46,734 nucleotides of DNA, taken from the NCBI GenBank assembly GCA_900541035.1, contig UQIN01000019.1, positions 1 to 46,734 on the forward strand, given 5' to 3'. Source of the DNA: an uncultured Collinsella sp. Lineage in GTDB: Bacteria > Actinomycetota > Coriobacteriia > Coriobacteriales > Coriobacteriaceae. The notes beneath the pieces were generated by a model. It ran no database searches and had not been told where the DNA came from. It saw nothing but the letters and a program-made list of their open reading frames with translations. Positions 16,265 to 23,949 of this stretch are shown here, piece after piece; within the stretch, counting starts at the first letter, position 1; every line of letters starts with the position of its first letter. The translations under genes were made by a program, and so were the position numbers.

Positions 16265-19200
16265 GCGCCTCACCGCACCCCTGCGCCTTGGCGTTCATGA
16301 TGAGCATCTGAAGACGGTTCTCCACGTTGGCGAAGCTCACGTCGGGATCGTAGTCGAGCGGCAGGAACTGCGCCGTGGGATACTGCTCCTTGAGCGCATG
16401 GATGAGCCCGCGCCCCACGACATGGTTGGGCAGACACCCGAACGGCTGCAGGATCACGAAGTTGCGGCAGCCGCGCTTGGCGTGCTCGAGGATCTCCGCC
16501 GGAATCAGCACGCCCTCGCCCGCATCGAACGTATGGTGCAGGATCTTATCGCTCGCGCGCACGAGCTCGGGCATGCGCGTCGGCGGCTCGTAGAGCGGGC
16601 TCGCCGCGCCCAGGCGGTCGCAACGGTCGTGCGCGAGCTCGAACAGGTTGTCCGCCGTGGCGTACCAGGCCTTTTCGGGCAGCGACAGGTCGACGTGGAA
16701 CTCGCGCGACTGCGCATGCTTGTAGAAATAGGTCTTGCGGATCACGTCGGTCATGCGCGCCTCGATGACCTCGAGCCCGTTGTCCTCGAGGTAGCGCTCA
16801 ATCTCGTGGTTGGCGCCGAGATGGAAATTGAGCAGGTACTCGCCCACGATGAGAACGGTCGGATGCGGGTTCGAGCGGTCGTACGGAACGGCGTCCATGA
16901 TCGCAAGCGCGCGTTTGAAGCCCGTCGCCTGGCCTCTCAGCCCGGAGCGCTCCATGCCCTCGATAACCTCATCGAGCGCGCGGTCGAACGCAGCGTCCGC
17001 CGCGCCCTTCTCGAGCTCGTAGGGACGGATGCGCCTAAGCATGGCCTCGAGGGCATCGATCATGGGAAGACCGTAGGCGATCTGGATGCTCGGGCCAAGG
17101 CCGAGCTTGAAGCCCGGATGCGCATTGTGGGCATCGACGTCGTCGTTGGTGAGCACCGGGACATAGTCGTATCCCGCGTCGTCGAGCGCGCGGCGCAGCA
17201 GGGGCATGTAGTGCGTCAGGCGGCAGTCGCCGATATACTTGCCAGTCACCACGGCGACGTCGTGCGGGTCGTACTTACCGCTCTCGAGTGCCGCGAGCGC
17301 CTCGCCGATCACGATTTGCGCGGGGAAGCAGATGTCGTTGTGCACATAGCGTTTGCCCAGGCGGATGGCATCCTCGCGCCCGATATCAAGGGCCTCGGCG
17401 CGCACGCCCTGATTGCGCATCGCCGCGGTCATGAGCCTGCAGAACGCATGGGAGGTGTTGGGGACCAGCGCGATCTTGTCGTGCCGGTCGCGCTTGGTGT
17501 ACTTGACCTTATACGGGTCGTCGAGCGGATGGACCGCGTGCACCCGGGCGCCCTCGGCACGCTCCTCCGCGCGACGACGGTTGACCGACTCGATAAACGA
17601 ACGCACGCGAATGCCCATGGGACCGGCGACGTCGCTCTCATCGAGCTTGATCATCATCGGAACCTTGGAGCCCATCTCGCCCATCATGCGCGCGATCTCG
17701 TCGGTGAGATACGCATCGTGGCCGCAGCCGAAGCTGCCCATCTGCACGAGCTCGAGCTCGGGCGTCGATGCGACGATGACCGCGCACGACAGCATGCGCG
17801 CATGGTAGTTGTTCACGATGTCGATGCGGCTGTTGGAAAGATCGACGTTGCAGACCCCCGGCACCGCATCGGGCGTCAGCACGGGGATGCCGCGCTCAGA
17901 GAAGAGCTTGGGCAGCCCGTGGTTGACCAGCGGGTCGTTGTGGTACGGGCGCGAAGCGATCACCACCGCGTAGCCGCCGTCCTCGCGCACGTTCTCGAGC
18001 ACCTGCCTGCCGCGCAGCTGCAGCTGGTTCTCAAACGTCTCCTGCGCGCGGTCCGCCTGCTCGGTCGCCTTGGCAACCAGGTCGGCATCGATATCGAAGG
18101 TCTCCTTGCACCACGCCTTGAGCTGGCGGTTTCGGTCGCCCTCGTCGTACCAGTGGAACAGCGGCGTATCGAACGGAACGCCGAAACGCTCCTCCGGGTT
18201 ATCGGAATTGCGCATCACGTAGGGGTATCCCTTTACGACGGCGCACATCCACTCGCTGGTAGAGGCGGTGTTTTCGGTGGGCACCGTCGTGATGATGGGC
18301 ATGAAGATGCGGTCGACGCCGGCGTCGACGAGATTGCGGATGTGCCCGTGGACGAGCTTGGCCGGGAAGCACACGGTGTCGGATGTGACGTGCGCCAGAC
18401 CGCGCTCGTACATCGCCTTGGTGCTGCGTCCCGAGACGCGCACCTTAAAGCCGAGCGTGCTGAAGAACGTCGACCAGAACGGCATGGTGTCCCAGAACTC
18501 GAGCACACGGGGAATGCCGATCGTGACATCGCGCCCCCCGCAGACGGGAACCGTGGGGTACGACTCGAACAGCAGCTTCTCGCGGTCGACAAAGAGATTG
18601 GGGGCAGCCGCGGTCCGGTCGCGCCCCGTGCCGGGTGCCTGTACCTCGCAAGCACCCTGCGGACGCAGCTCCTCCGCCGCGGGAACCTCGCGCACGAGCT
18701 CATCCCATGAGATGGCGCCGCCGCGCGGGCAGCGATTGCCCGTGACGTAAAGCGAGCCGTCGCCAAATGCCACGACCGCGCACTGGCAGCGGTTGTTGCA
18801 CCGACGGCAGGTAACGCCGCCGAACTCGCGATGCTCGAAGCGCTCCACGGCATCGAGCCCGATAAACGACGTGCCGGCGTCGCCCTTGCGGCATTCCTCG
18901 CGCGCGAGCAGGGCGATACCGATAGCGCCCATCAGCCCCGGGTGGGGCGCACGCGTGACGGGTTTGCCCAGATACTGCTCGAATGCGCGCAGCACCGCGT
19001 CGTTTCGGAACGTGCCGCCCTGGACGACGACTTTGTCGCCCAGACGGTTGAGATTTGAAACGCGAATGACCTTGGTGAACACGTTCTCGATAATCGAACG
19101 GCAGAGACCGGCCATGATGTCGCCCGGACCCTTACCGCGCCGCTGCTCGGAAACGACGCTGCTGTTCATGAACACCGTGCAGCGGCTGCCGAGAACGGCG

Positions 19201-20687
19201 GGGGCTTTGGACGAAAATGCCTCGGTCGCGATATCCTCAACGGCTATTCCGAGGTTTTTGGCAAAACCCTCGAGGAACGAGCCGCAGCCCGCAGAGCACG
19301 CCTCGTTGACGACGATATCGGTCAGCACGCCGTGGTTGAGCCAGATGGCCTTCATATCCTGTCCGCCGATGTCGAGCACGAAGGTCGCATCGGGAACGCA
19401 TGCGCACGCGGCGCGGGCGTGCGCGACCGTCTCGACCGTATGGTAGTCGGCGTGGAACGCGCGCGCGAAAAGCTCCTCGCCGTATCCCGTGGTGCCCACG
19501 GCATCGATCGCAAGCGTGACTCCCGCTGTCTCCCAGCGGTTCTTCAAGCTGACAAGACCCTGTTGGGCGACGTCGAGCGGTCTGCCGTTATTAGACGCGT
19601 AGAACGAATCGACAAGCTCACCCGCCTCATCGACCAGGGCGAACTTGGTCGTCGTGCTCCCCGAATCGATACCGAGCGCCACACGCACCGTCTCTCCGGG
19701 CGCATACGCATCCGGACCCTTTGCCGGCGTCTCTTTGCCATGGCGTGCCGTAAAATCCGCCTGCTCGGCAGGTGTGGCAAAAAAGGGCTGGGCAAGACGT
19801 CCCTCCCCGCTTGCGGGCGCGACCGTCTCGAGCTTATCCAGCCGGACAAAAGCGTCGGGAAGGTCGATCGGTTGGGACGATGCGAACATGTCGGTCAGCG
19901 ACAGGGCGGCACCGCGCGCGACCATGATCTGCGGATCGCGCGGGACGATAACCTGATCGTCCGATAGATTCAGTTGCTCCCGGAACACGCGGACCAGCGT
20001 GGGGTTGTAGGCGAGCGTACCGCCCTCGAAGATTACCGGCGGCTCGATGTCGATACCCTGGGCCAGACCGCCGATCGTTTGGCGGGCGACCGCGTGAAGC
20101 GCCGAAAGCGCCAGGTCGGTGGTAGGAATGCCCTCGTTGAGCAGCGGCTGGATATCGGTCTTTGCGTACACGCCGCAGCGGCCCGAGACCTCGTGGACGG
20201 TCGTTCCCCGGCTTGCGAGCTGCTCGAACTCGCCCGATTCGGTGCCGACCCCCATGAGCTTTGCCATCTCGTCGATAAATGCACCGGTACCGCCTGCGCA
20301 CGAGCCGTTCATGCGCATGTCGGCAACCTCGATGTCTCCCTTATCGTTGGTGCGGAAGAAGATCATCTTGGCGTCTTGGCCGCCCAGCTCGATGGCGCAG
20401 CGCGTCTGCGGATAGAACCTGCTGATCGCGAGCGCGTTGGCGACCACCTCCTGAACGTACGAGGCGCCCAGCGCGGTCGCGATATCGCGCGCACCCGAGC
20501 CGGTCACCGCAACGCGCAGCGACTCATGGGGAAAGCGCTCGGCGAGCTCGCCGAGCATGGCGCGCACGCTCGCTGTCTGACACGCCCCGTGGCGGCGATA
20601 TCCCCACCACGCCTCGGTCATATCCTCGTGCATCGCGTAAACTTTGGTCGTCGTCGACCCTACGTCCAGTCCTACTAGCAACGCCAT
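16248..20687 (-). CDS. giant 2-hydroxyacyl-CoA dehydratase activase-like protein
   Basis: The product is 1479 aa. It contains two BadF/BadG/HgdC-type ASKHA ATPase modules: DVGSTTTK (8-15) with NGSCAGGTGAF (C130) and SGRCGVY (C171), and DSGSTTTK (341-348) with NEACSAGCGSF (C464, C468) and C503. These cysteines correspond to those holding the bridging [4Fe-4S] cluster in dehydratase activators. A Cys-rich patch follows (627, 630, 634, 636, 653), then a DUF2229 region and a C-terminal part resembling dehydratase subunits (about 1000-1450). Such fusions are widespread in anaerobes but their substrate is undefined. Start ATG follows GGAGCATT. Confidence 0.85.
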   Translation of the reverse strand: MALLVGLDVGSTTTKVYAMHEDMTEAWWGYRRHGACQTASVRAMLGELAERFPHESLRVAVTGSGARDIATALGASYVQEVVANALAISRFYPQTRCAIELGGQDAKMIFFRTNDKGDIEVADMRMNGSCAGGTGAFIDEMAKLMGVGTESGEFEQLASRGTTVHEVSGRCGVYAKTDIQPLLNEGIPTTDLALSALHAVARQTIGGLAQGIDIEPPVIFEGGTLAYNPTLVRVFREQLNLSDDQVIVPRDPQIMVARGAALSLTDMFASSQPIDLPDAFVRLDKLETVAPASGEGRLAQPFFATPAEQADFTARHGKETPAKGPDAYAPGETVRVALGIDSGSTTTKFALVDEAGELVDSFYASNNGRPLDVAQQGLVSLKNRWETAGVTLAIDAVGTTGYGEELFARAFHADYHTVETVAHARAACACVPDATFVLDIGGQDMKAIWLNHGVLTDIVVNEACSAGCGSFLEGFAKNLGIAVEDIATEAFSSKAPAVLGSRCTVFMNSSVVSEQRRGKGPGDIMAGLCRSIIENVFTKVIRVSNLNRLGDKVVVQGGTFRNDAVLRAFEQYLGKPVTRAPHPGLMGAIGIALLAREECRKGDAGTSFIGLDAVERFEHREFGGVTCRRCNNRCQCAVVAFGDGSLYVTGNRCPRGGAISWDELVREVPAAEELRPQGACEVQAPGTGRDRTAAAPNLFVDREKLLFESYPTVPVCGGRDVTIGIPRVLEFWDTMPFWSTFFSTLGFKVRVSGRSTKAMYERGLAHVTSDTVCFPAKLVHGHIRNLVDAGVDRIFMPIITTVPTENTASTSEWMCAVVKGYPYVMRNSDNPEERFGVPFDTPLFHWYDEGDRNRQLKAWCKETFDIDADLVAKATEQADRAQETFENQLQLRGRQVLENVREDGGYAVVIASRPYHNDPLVNHGLPKLFSERGIPVLTPDAVPGVCNVDLSNSRIDIVNNYHARMLSCAVIVASTPELELVQMGSFGCGHDAYLTDEIARMMGEMGSKVPMMIKLDESDVAGPMGIRVRSFIESVNRRRAEERAEGARVHAVHPLDDPYKVKYTKRDRHDKIALVPNTSHAFCRLMTAAMRNQGVRAEALDIGREDAIRLGKRYVHNDICFPAQIVIGEALAALESGKYDPHDVAVVTGKYIGDCRLTHYMPLLRRALDDAGYDYVPVLTNDDVDAHNAHPGFKLGLGPSIQIAYGLPMIDALEAMLRRIRPYELEKGAADAAFDRALDEVIEGMERSGLRGQATGFKRALAIMDAVPYDRSNPHPTVLIVGEYLLNFHLGANHEIERYLEDNGLEVIEARMTDVIRKTYFYKHAQSREFHVDLSLPEKAWYATADNLFELAHDRCDRLGAASPLYEPPTRMPELVRASDKILHHTFDAGEGVLIPAEILEHAKRGCRNFVILQPFGCLPNHVVGRGLIHALKEQYPTAQFLPLDYDPDVSFANVENRLQMLIMNAKAQGCGEAHGETA

Positions 20688-20736
20688 AATGCTCCGTCTC
20701 TCGCATTTTTCCCGCTAGAGATATACCACTCTACGT

Positions 20737-20757
20737 AATACAACAGACTGTTGTATT
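20737..20757. promoter_or_regulatory. 21-bp perfect palindrome, probable TetR operator
   Basis: AATACAACAG-A-CTGTTGTATT is a perfect inverted repeat centred on 20747, 50 bases upstream of the activase start. Its size and perfect symmetry fit a TetR-family operator, and the operon encodes a TetR protein. Confidence 0.7.
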
Positions 20758-20767
20758 TAAACTCCGT

Positions 20768-20802
20768 ATAAAAAGCGGCTGCCGAAACGCTTCAGCAGCC
20801 GC
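20768..20802 (-). terminator. terminator of the DUF2798 gene
   Basis: On the minus strand, GCGGCTGC pairs with GCAGCCGC and is followed by TTTTTATA. The stretch 20803-20968 between it and the gene end holds a 9-bp inverted repeat (CGCTTAGGG ... CCCTAAGCG) and nothing else I can name. Confidence 0.85.
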
Positions 20803-20968
20803 CGAATGCACCAACAGATTGTTCTGCGCGCTAGCACGTCGGGCAACGGAGCAGCACGGGCCCTCCGGTCATGCGCACCGCTCACGCCCGCGATGTCGCC
20901 GAGAGAGCTATCCACGCTTAGGGCTCCAACCAAGCAAGTCGCCCGCGCTCAGCAGATCCCTAAGCGAG

Positions 20969-21517
20969 CTACTCGCACTCAGGAGCCATAGCCTGCTCCA
21001 AGAGCTCGGCATGCTCCTCCTCGAAAACCGTCCCCACAGGGAAGGCGCGACGGAAGACGAAGCGGGAAATCGGACCGGCTACCAAAAGGTTCCACGGCAG
21101 CGCCATCACAAAATTATGCGGGATGTTGATCATCCAGATCGCGGGCACGGAATACAGGTTCGCAAGGATGCCGCCGGGCATGTGCGTCAGACCCTCACAG
21201 GCACCGTACAGCGACATGATGATGACCATGGGAACGACCATGCAGGAGCCGACGGCGAGCGTCATGGCAAGTGGCGAGCTCTTGCCCGGCGTGACCAAGT
21301 ACTTAAAGGCGAAACCCTTGGCGAGCGGGCTGGCGACGAACCAGTCGCAGCACATGGCAAAAATGTAGGCAACGGGGAAGCCGAGCCACGCAGTGGCAAC
21401 GACCTCGCCGTTGATGGCCCCGTGCTGCAGGGCAACGTTGTAGATGCTCATCCAGAGCACCATGCAAAAGCACATGATAAAGGTGAACAGCAGGCTCTCT
21501 CGTTTGTTGATAGGCAT
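20969..21517 (-). CDS. DUF2798 membrane protein
   Basis: The product is 182 aa, starting at ATG 21517 behind AGAGGAA; a longer frame exists but lacks a ribosome site. It is made of two tandem DUF2798-like units of about 70 residues, each with two transmembrane helices: LLFTFIMCFCMVLWMSIYNV with FPVAYIFAMCCDWFV, then LAVGSCMVVPMVIIMSLYG with a second helix near WMINIPHNFVMALPWNLLV. The C-terminus is acidic and cytoplasmic. Function of the family is unknown. It is a single gene with a terminator-like hairpin in its own leader. Confidence 0.8.
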   Translation of the reverse strand: MPINKRESLLFTFIMCFCMVLWMSIYNVALQHGAINGEVVATAWLGFPVAYIFAMCCDWFVASPLAKGFAFKYLVTPGKSSPLAMTLAVGSCMVVPMVIIMSLYGACEGLTHMPGGILANLYSVPAIWMINIPHNFVMALPWNLLVAGPISRFVFRRAFPVGTVFEEEHAELLEQAMAPECE

Positions 21518-21556
21518 AAAGGGCAGATTCCTCTCTGTGTTGTACCGCGGCGCCAC

Positions 21557-21612
21557 GCAACAAAAACGGGCGGGCAAGATGGAGCTGTTGGAACTTCATC
21601 TCGCCCGCCCGT
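21557..21612 (-). terminator. strong terminator-like hairpin upstream of the DUF2798 gene
   Basis: On the minus strand, ACGGGCGGGCGAGATG pairs with CATCTTGCCCGCCCGT and is followed by TTTTTGTTG. It lies 40 bases before the DUF2798 start and 217 bases after the ThrE-type gene. It may be a distant terminator of the latter, or an attenuator in the leader of the former. Confidence 0.7.
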
Positions 21613-21725
21613 GGTACGCGCGTCTGCGACTACTTATGTGGTGGAACTACCCTAACACGAACGGCGCGCGCTTCGTAAGCGTTGAGTTTGTGGAGATGCA
21701 GGGCACCAAAACCCCCGACCCCATA

Positions 21726-21792
21726 AGTTGCGGTGGAATACGGACTGTTTTGACCCTTTAAGCAGCAATTCAGTCCCTATTTCACCGCAACT
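21726..21792. repeat. imperfect inverted repeat, AGTTGCGGTGGAATACGG arms
   Basis: The arms 21726-21747 and 21771-21792 match over 22 bases with two mismatches around a 23-base loop. The repeat sits in the 311-base gap between the ThrE-type gene and the DUF2798 gene. That gap also holds a stop-proximal hairpin (about 21798-21828) and the hairpin at 21557-21612. Confidence 0.6.
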
Positions 21793-21828
21793 CATTTGGT
21801 GCAAAGTAACCTGTCCCCCTTGTACCAA

Positions 21829-23397
21829 TTAGCTGGTGTGGCGCCAGCGAGGGTCGGTGAGCGTACGCGCCACACCCAACCCAACGGGCAGAAACGCTAC
21901 GATGAGCACTGCGCGCACAAACCAGCCGAGCATATTGACTGTGTCGAAGGTGCACATGTAATACATAGAGCGATAGAGATACAGACCGGGCACCATAATG
22001 ACAATCGAAGGCACCGTGAGGGCGATGCGCGGGTAGGTGAGCTTGACTTCGGCCAAGCTTGCCAGCAGACCCGATACGAGCGCGCCGATAAACGCTGCTG
22101 CCTCGGGAGGCATTCCCGTGCTCAGGCCCAGGAAGGGAAGCATCGTCGGCGCATCGACAAGGGTCAGACGCAGAGTATTGGACACGGCGCCGATCAACCC
22201 AGCTGCCGCGGCCATCTTTACCGGGCTGTTGAACATCACCGAGAAGCCGAATACGCCAACGAAGCTCATCACCACGCGCAGGAGCGTAAGAGCAAGCGGC
22301 GAAAGGCCGAGCGGCGCAAAGTCGTCCGGCGCCAGGCCAACACACTCGGCAACCATCCAACCTACGAGCGTCGCCATCACAATAATCGATACGGCATATG
22401 ACAGACGTTCGATACCGCTTCGCATGTCGAGCTTAGCGATGTCAAGGCCTGCCGTAATGAGGGGAAAGCCGGGAATCACAAAGAGCATGGCGCCGATATA
22501 GCCTTCTTGGTGCGACATTGCCCCCGGTACGACCTGGCCAAGGCCGAGCAATGCCAGCAGATACGAAACGCAAGCGAGCGCAACGCCGATCGTCAGCGCG
22601 CTAAACTGGCCAAGGCCCTGCTTGAGAATATGGGAGCGAGCAAAGTTGCCGACACCAGCGCCTACGAATGCGCAGGCCATCTCGATAGGGCCGCCGCCGA
22701 GCAAAAAGACGAAGGCGCCGCAAGCACAGGCCGCCGCAAGGCCCTGTTGCCAGGGAGCGTAATCGGGCTTCGAGCTCTCAACGGTCTTGAGCATCTCGTG
22801 GTACTCGTGCACGGTAAAACGGCGCCCGTAAATCTCGATTTCCTTTAAGAAGCTCTCCATCATCCAAATGCGATGAGTATTGACCCCCGTTGTGGGTAGG
22901 CTGACGACCTCGTTAAAGCAGTGGCCGTCTTCGATGCAGGTGCACTCAAACGACAGAAGACTCAGGTCGACGTGAATCGTGACGCCGAGTACGGCAGCAA
23001 CACGATTCATGGTATCGCGCACGCGCCAGGCACCCGTTCCGCTTGCCAGCATAAGCATGCCGGTGCGGCAGATGATGGATGACTTATCGGTGAGCGGCGC
23101 ATCGACGGCAAGTTCATCGTCTGCCGTCACGATCTGGTGCCAGTCAGTTTTCATATGGAGCGCGCCGGCACGAACGCCGTGGTGCATAGGAACTCTCGAG
23201 AATAGCGAATCGAGGTGCGAAGGCTGTGGGGGTTCCGCCGATTCGACCTCGTCCTCGTCGGGCTCTTCATCGACCAGATCAAATGAGTCAAGCGATGCCG
23301 GCTCGCGACGATCGATCAGCTCCTCATCCTCATCGTCAAAGTAATTGAACTGATCGAGCATGTCCTCTTCGATTGCACGCTCGCTCGCGTCGTCCAT
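21829..23397 (-). CDS. threonine/serine exporter family protein (ThrE-like)
   Basis: The product is 522 aa, starting at ATG behind AGGAAGGGAG. Residues 1-65 are strongly acidic and probably disordered. A DUF1212 domain follows, with the cytoplasmic part (LMLASGTGAWRVRDTMNRVA) and about five membrane helices. A second membrane domain of DUF3815 type covers about 345-510. This two-domain arrangement matches Corynebacterium ThrE, which exports threonine and serine. The acidic N-terminal extension is unusual. It is a single gene. Substrate assignment is by family only. Confidence 0.8.
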   Translation of the reverse strand: MDDASERAIEEDMLDQFNYFDDEDEELIDRREPASLDSFDLVDEEPDEDEVESAEPPQPSHLDSLFSRVPMHHGVRAGALHMKTDWHQIVTADDELAVDAPLTDKSSIICRTGMLMLASGTGAWRVRDTMNRVAAVLGVTIHVDLSLLSFECTCIEDGHCFNEVVSLPTTGVNTHRIWMMESFLKEIEIYGRRFTVHEYHEMLKTVESSKPDYAPWQQGLAAACACGAFVFLLGGGPIEMACAFVGAGVGNFARSHILKQGLGQFSALTIGVALACVSYLLALLGLGQVVPGAMSHQEGYIGAMLFVIPGFPLITAGLDIAKLDMRSGIERLSYAVSIIVMATLVGWMVAECVGLAPDDFAPLGLSPLALTLLRVVMSFVGVFGFSVMFNSPVKMAAAAGLIGAVSNTLRLTLVDAPTMLPFLGLSTGMPPEAAAFIGALVSGLLASLAEVKLTYPRIALTVPSIVIMVPGLYLYRSMYYMCTFDTVNMLGWFVRAVLIVAFLPVGLGVARTLTDPRWRHTS

Positions 23398-23540
23398 ACA
23401 GGCGCTCCCTTCCTACTGACTAACTCCCATCCTAGGCAGCAGCGGCTAAAGGAGACATAAAAGAGACGACTGTCATGCATGTGAGGCGCAACGATCGATG
23501 TGTCGGCAGACACCAAACAAAGCTGCGGTGGAATGCGAAA

Positions 23541-23625
23541 TGATCCCTTGGGGACGGAGGAAAACGGATCACCGGGTCAGACTGACCCCATTGGTGATCC
23601 GTTTTCCTCCGTCCCCAAGGGATCA
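23541..23625. repeat. 85-bp long palindrome with perfect 33-bp arms
   Basis: The arms 23541-23573 and 23593-23625 are exact reverse complements, beginning TGATCCCTTGGGGACGG. The 19-base centre contains a further GGGTCA/TGACCC stem. It lies in the 552-base gene-free gap 23398-23949, which also holds element B and a short hairpin at 23921-23945; I see nothing else there between 23626 and 23807. No T-run follows, so it is not a simple terminator. Confidence 0.85.
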
Positions 23626-23807
23626 CTTCAACGACTACCCTAAGTGCCAACCAGGGCATCGCCGCAGGTAGAGGACGGACAGCGGGCGACGTCTAGCTTG
23701 ACAGCCAAGACAACGCCGATGTGTTGGTAAAGTCAGCGAAAGCCCGCCAGAGCGACCAGGGTCCTTTTGGGGCGAGATGACACCATAGGTTGAGCATAAG
23801 TCAGCGA

Positions 23808-23906
23808 GCGGGCCGCATTTGAGACAAGGTGACGTGAAACGAAAGGGCGCTGACCTTCTGGTCGCGCCCTTGAAGTTGAACGTCAGATTGTCCAAATGCG
23901 GCCCGC
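23808..23906 (-). ncRNA. 99-nt structured element B in the lysS 3' region
   Basis: The outer stem GCGGGCCGCATTTG pairs with CAAATGCGGCCCGC. The middle stem TGACGT (23830-23835) pairs with ACGTCA (23880-23885). The inner hairpin is AGGGCGC/GCGCCCT extended by GACC/GGTC. The internal loop bases CGTGAAA and GTTGAACG match those of element A at 4381-4482, although the stems differ in sequence. It is downstream of lysS, as A is downstream of cysS. Strand is assigned from that context; function unknown. Confidence 0.55.
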
Positions 23907-23920
23907 GCAGCGTCGAGCCG

Positions 23921-23945
23921 TTACGCGGTTCGTAGAACCGCGTAA
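23921..23945 (-). terminator. hairpin directly after lysS
   Basis: TTACGCGGTTC pairs perfectly with GAACCGCGTAA around GTA, four bases past the lysS stop. There is no T-run, so it may protect the mRNA end instead of terminating. Confidence 0.5.
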
Positions 23946-23949
23946 CTAG

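Noticed and set aside
13442..18710. Very long open frames on the plus strand opposite clpC and the activase gene
   Set aside because: They are the antisense of strongly supported genes, have low-complexity translations rich in Arg, His, Gly and Val, and arise from high GC at third codon positions.
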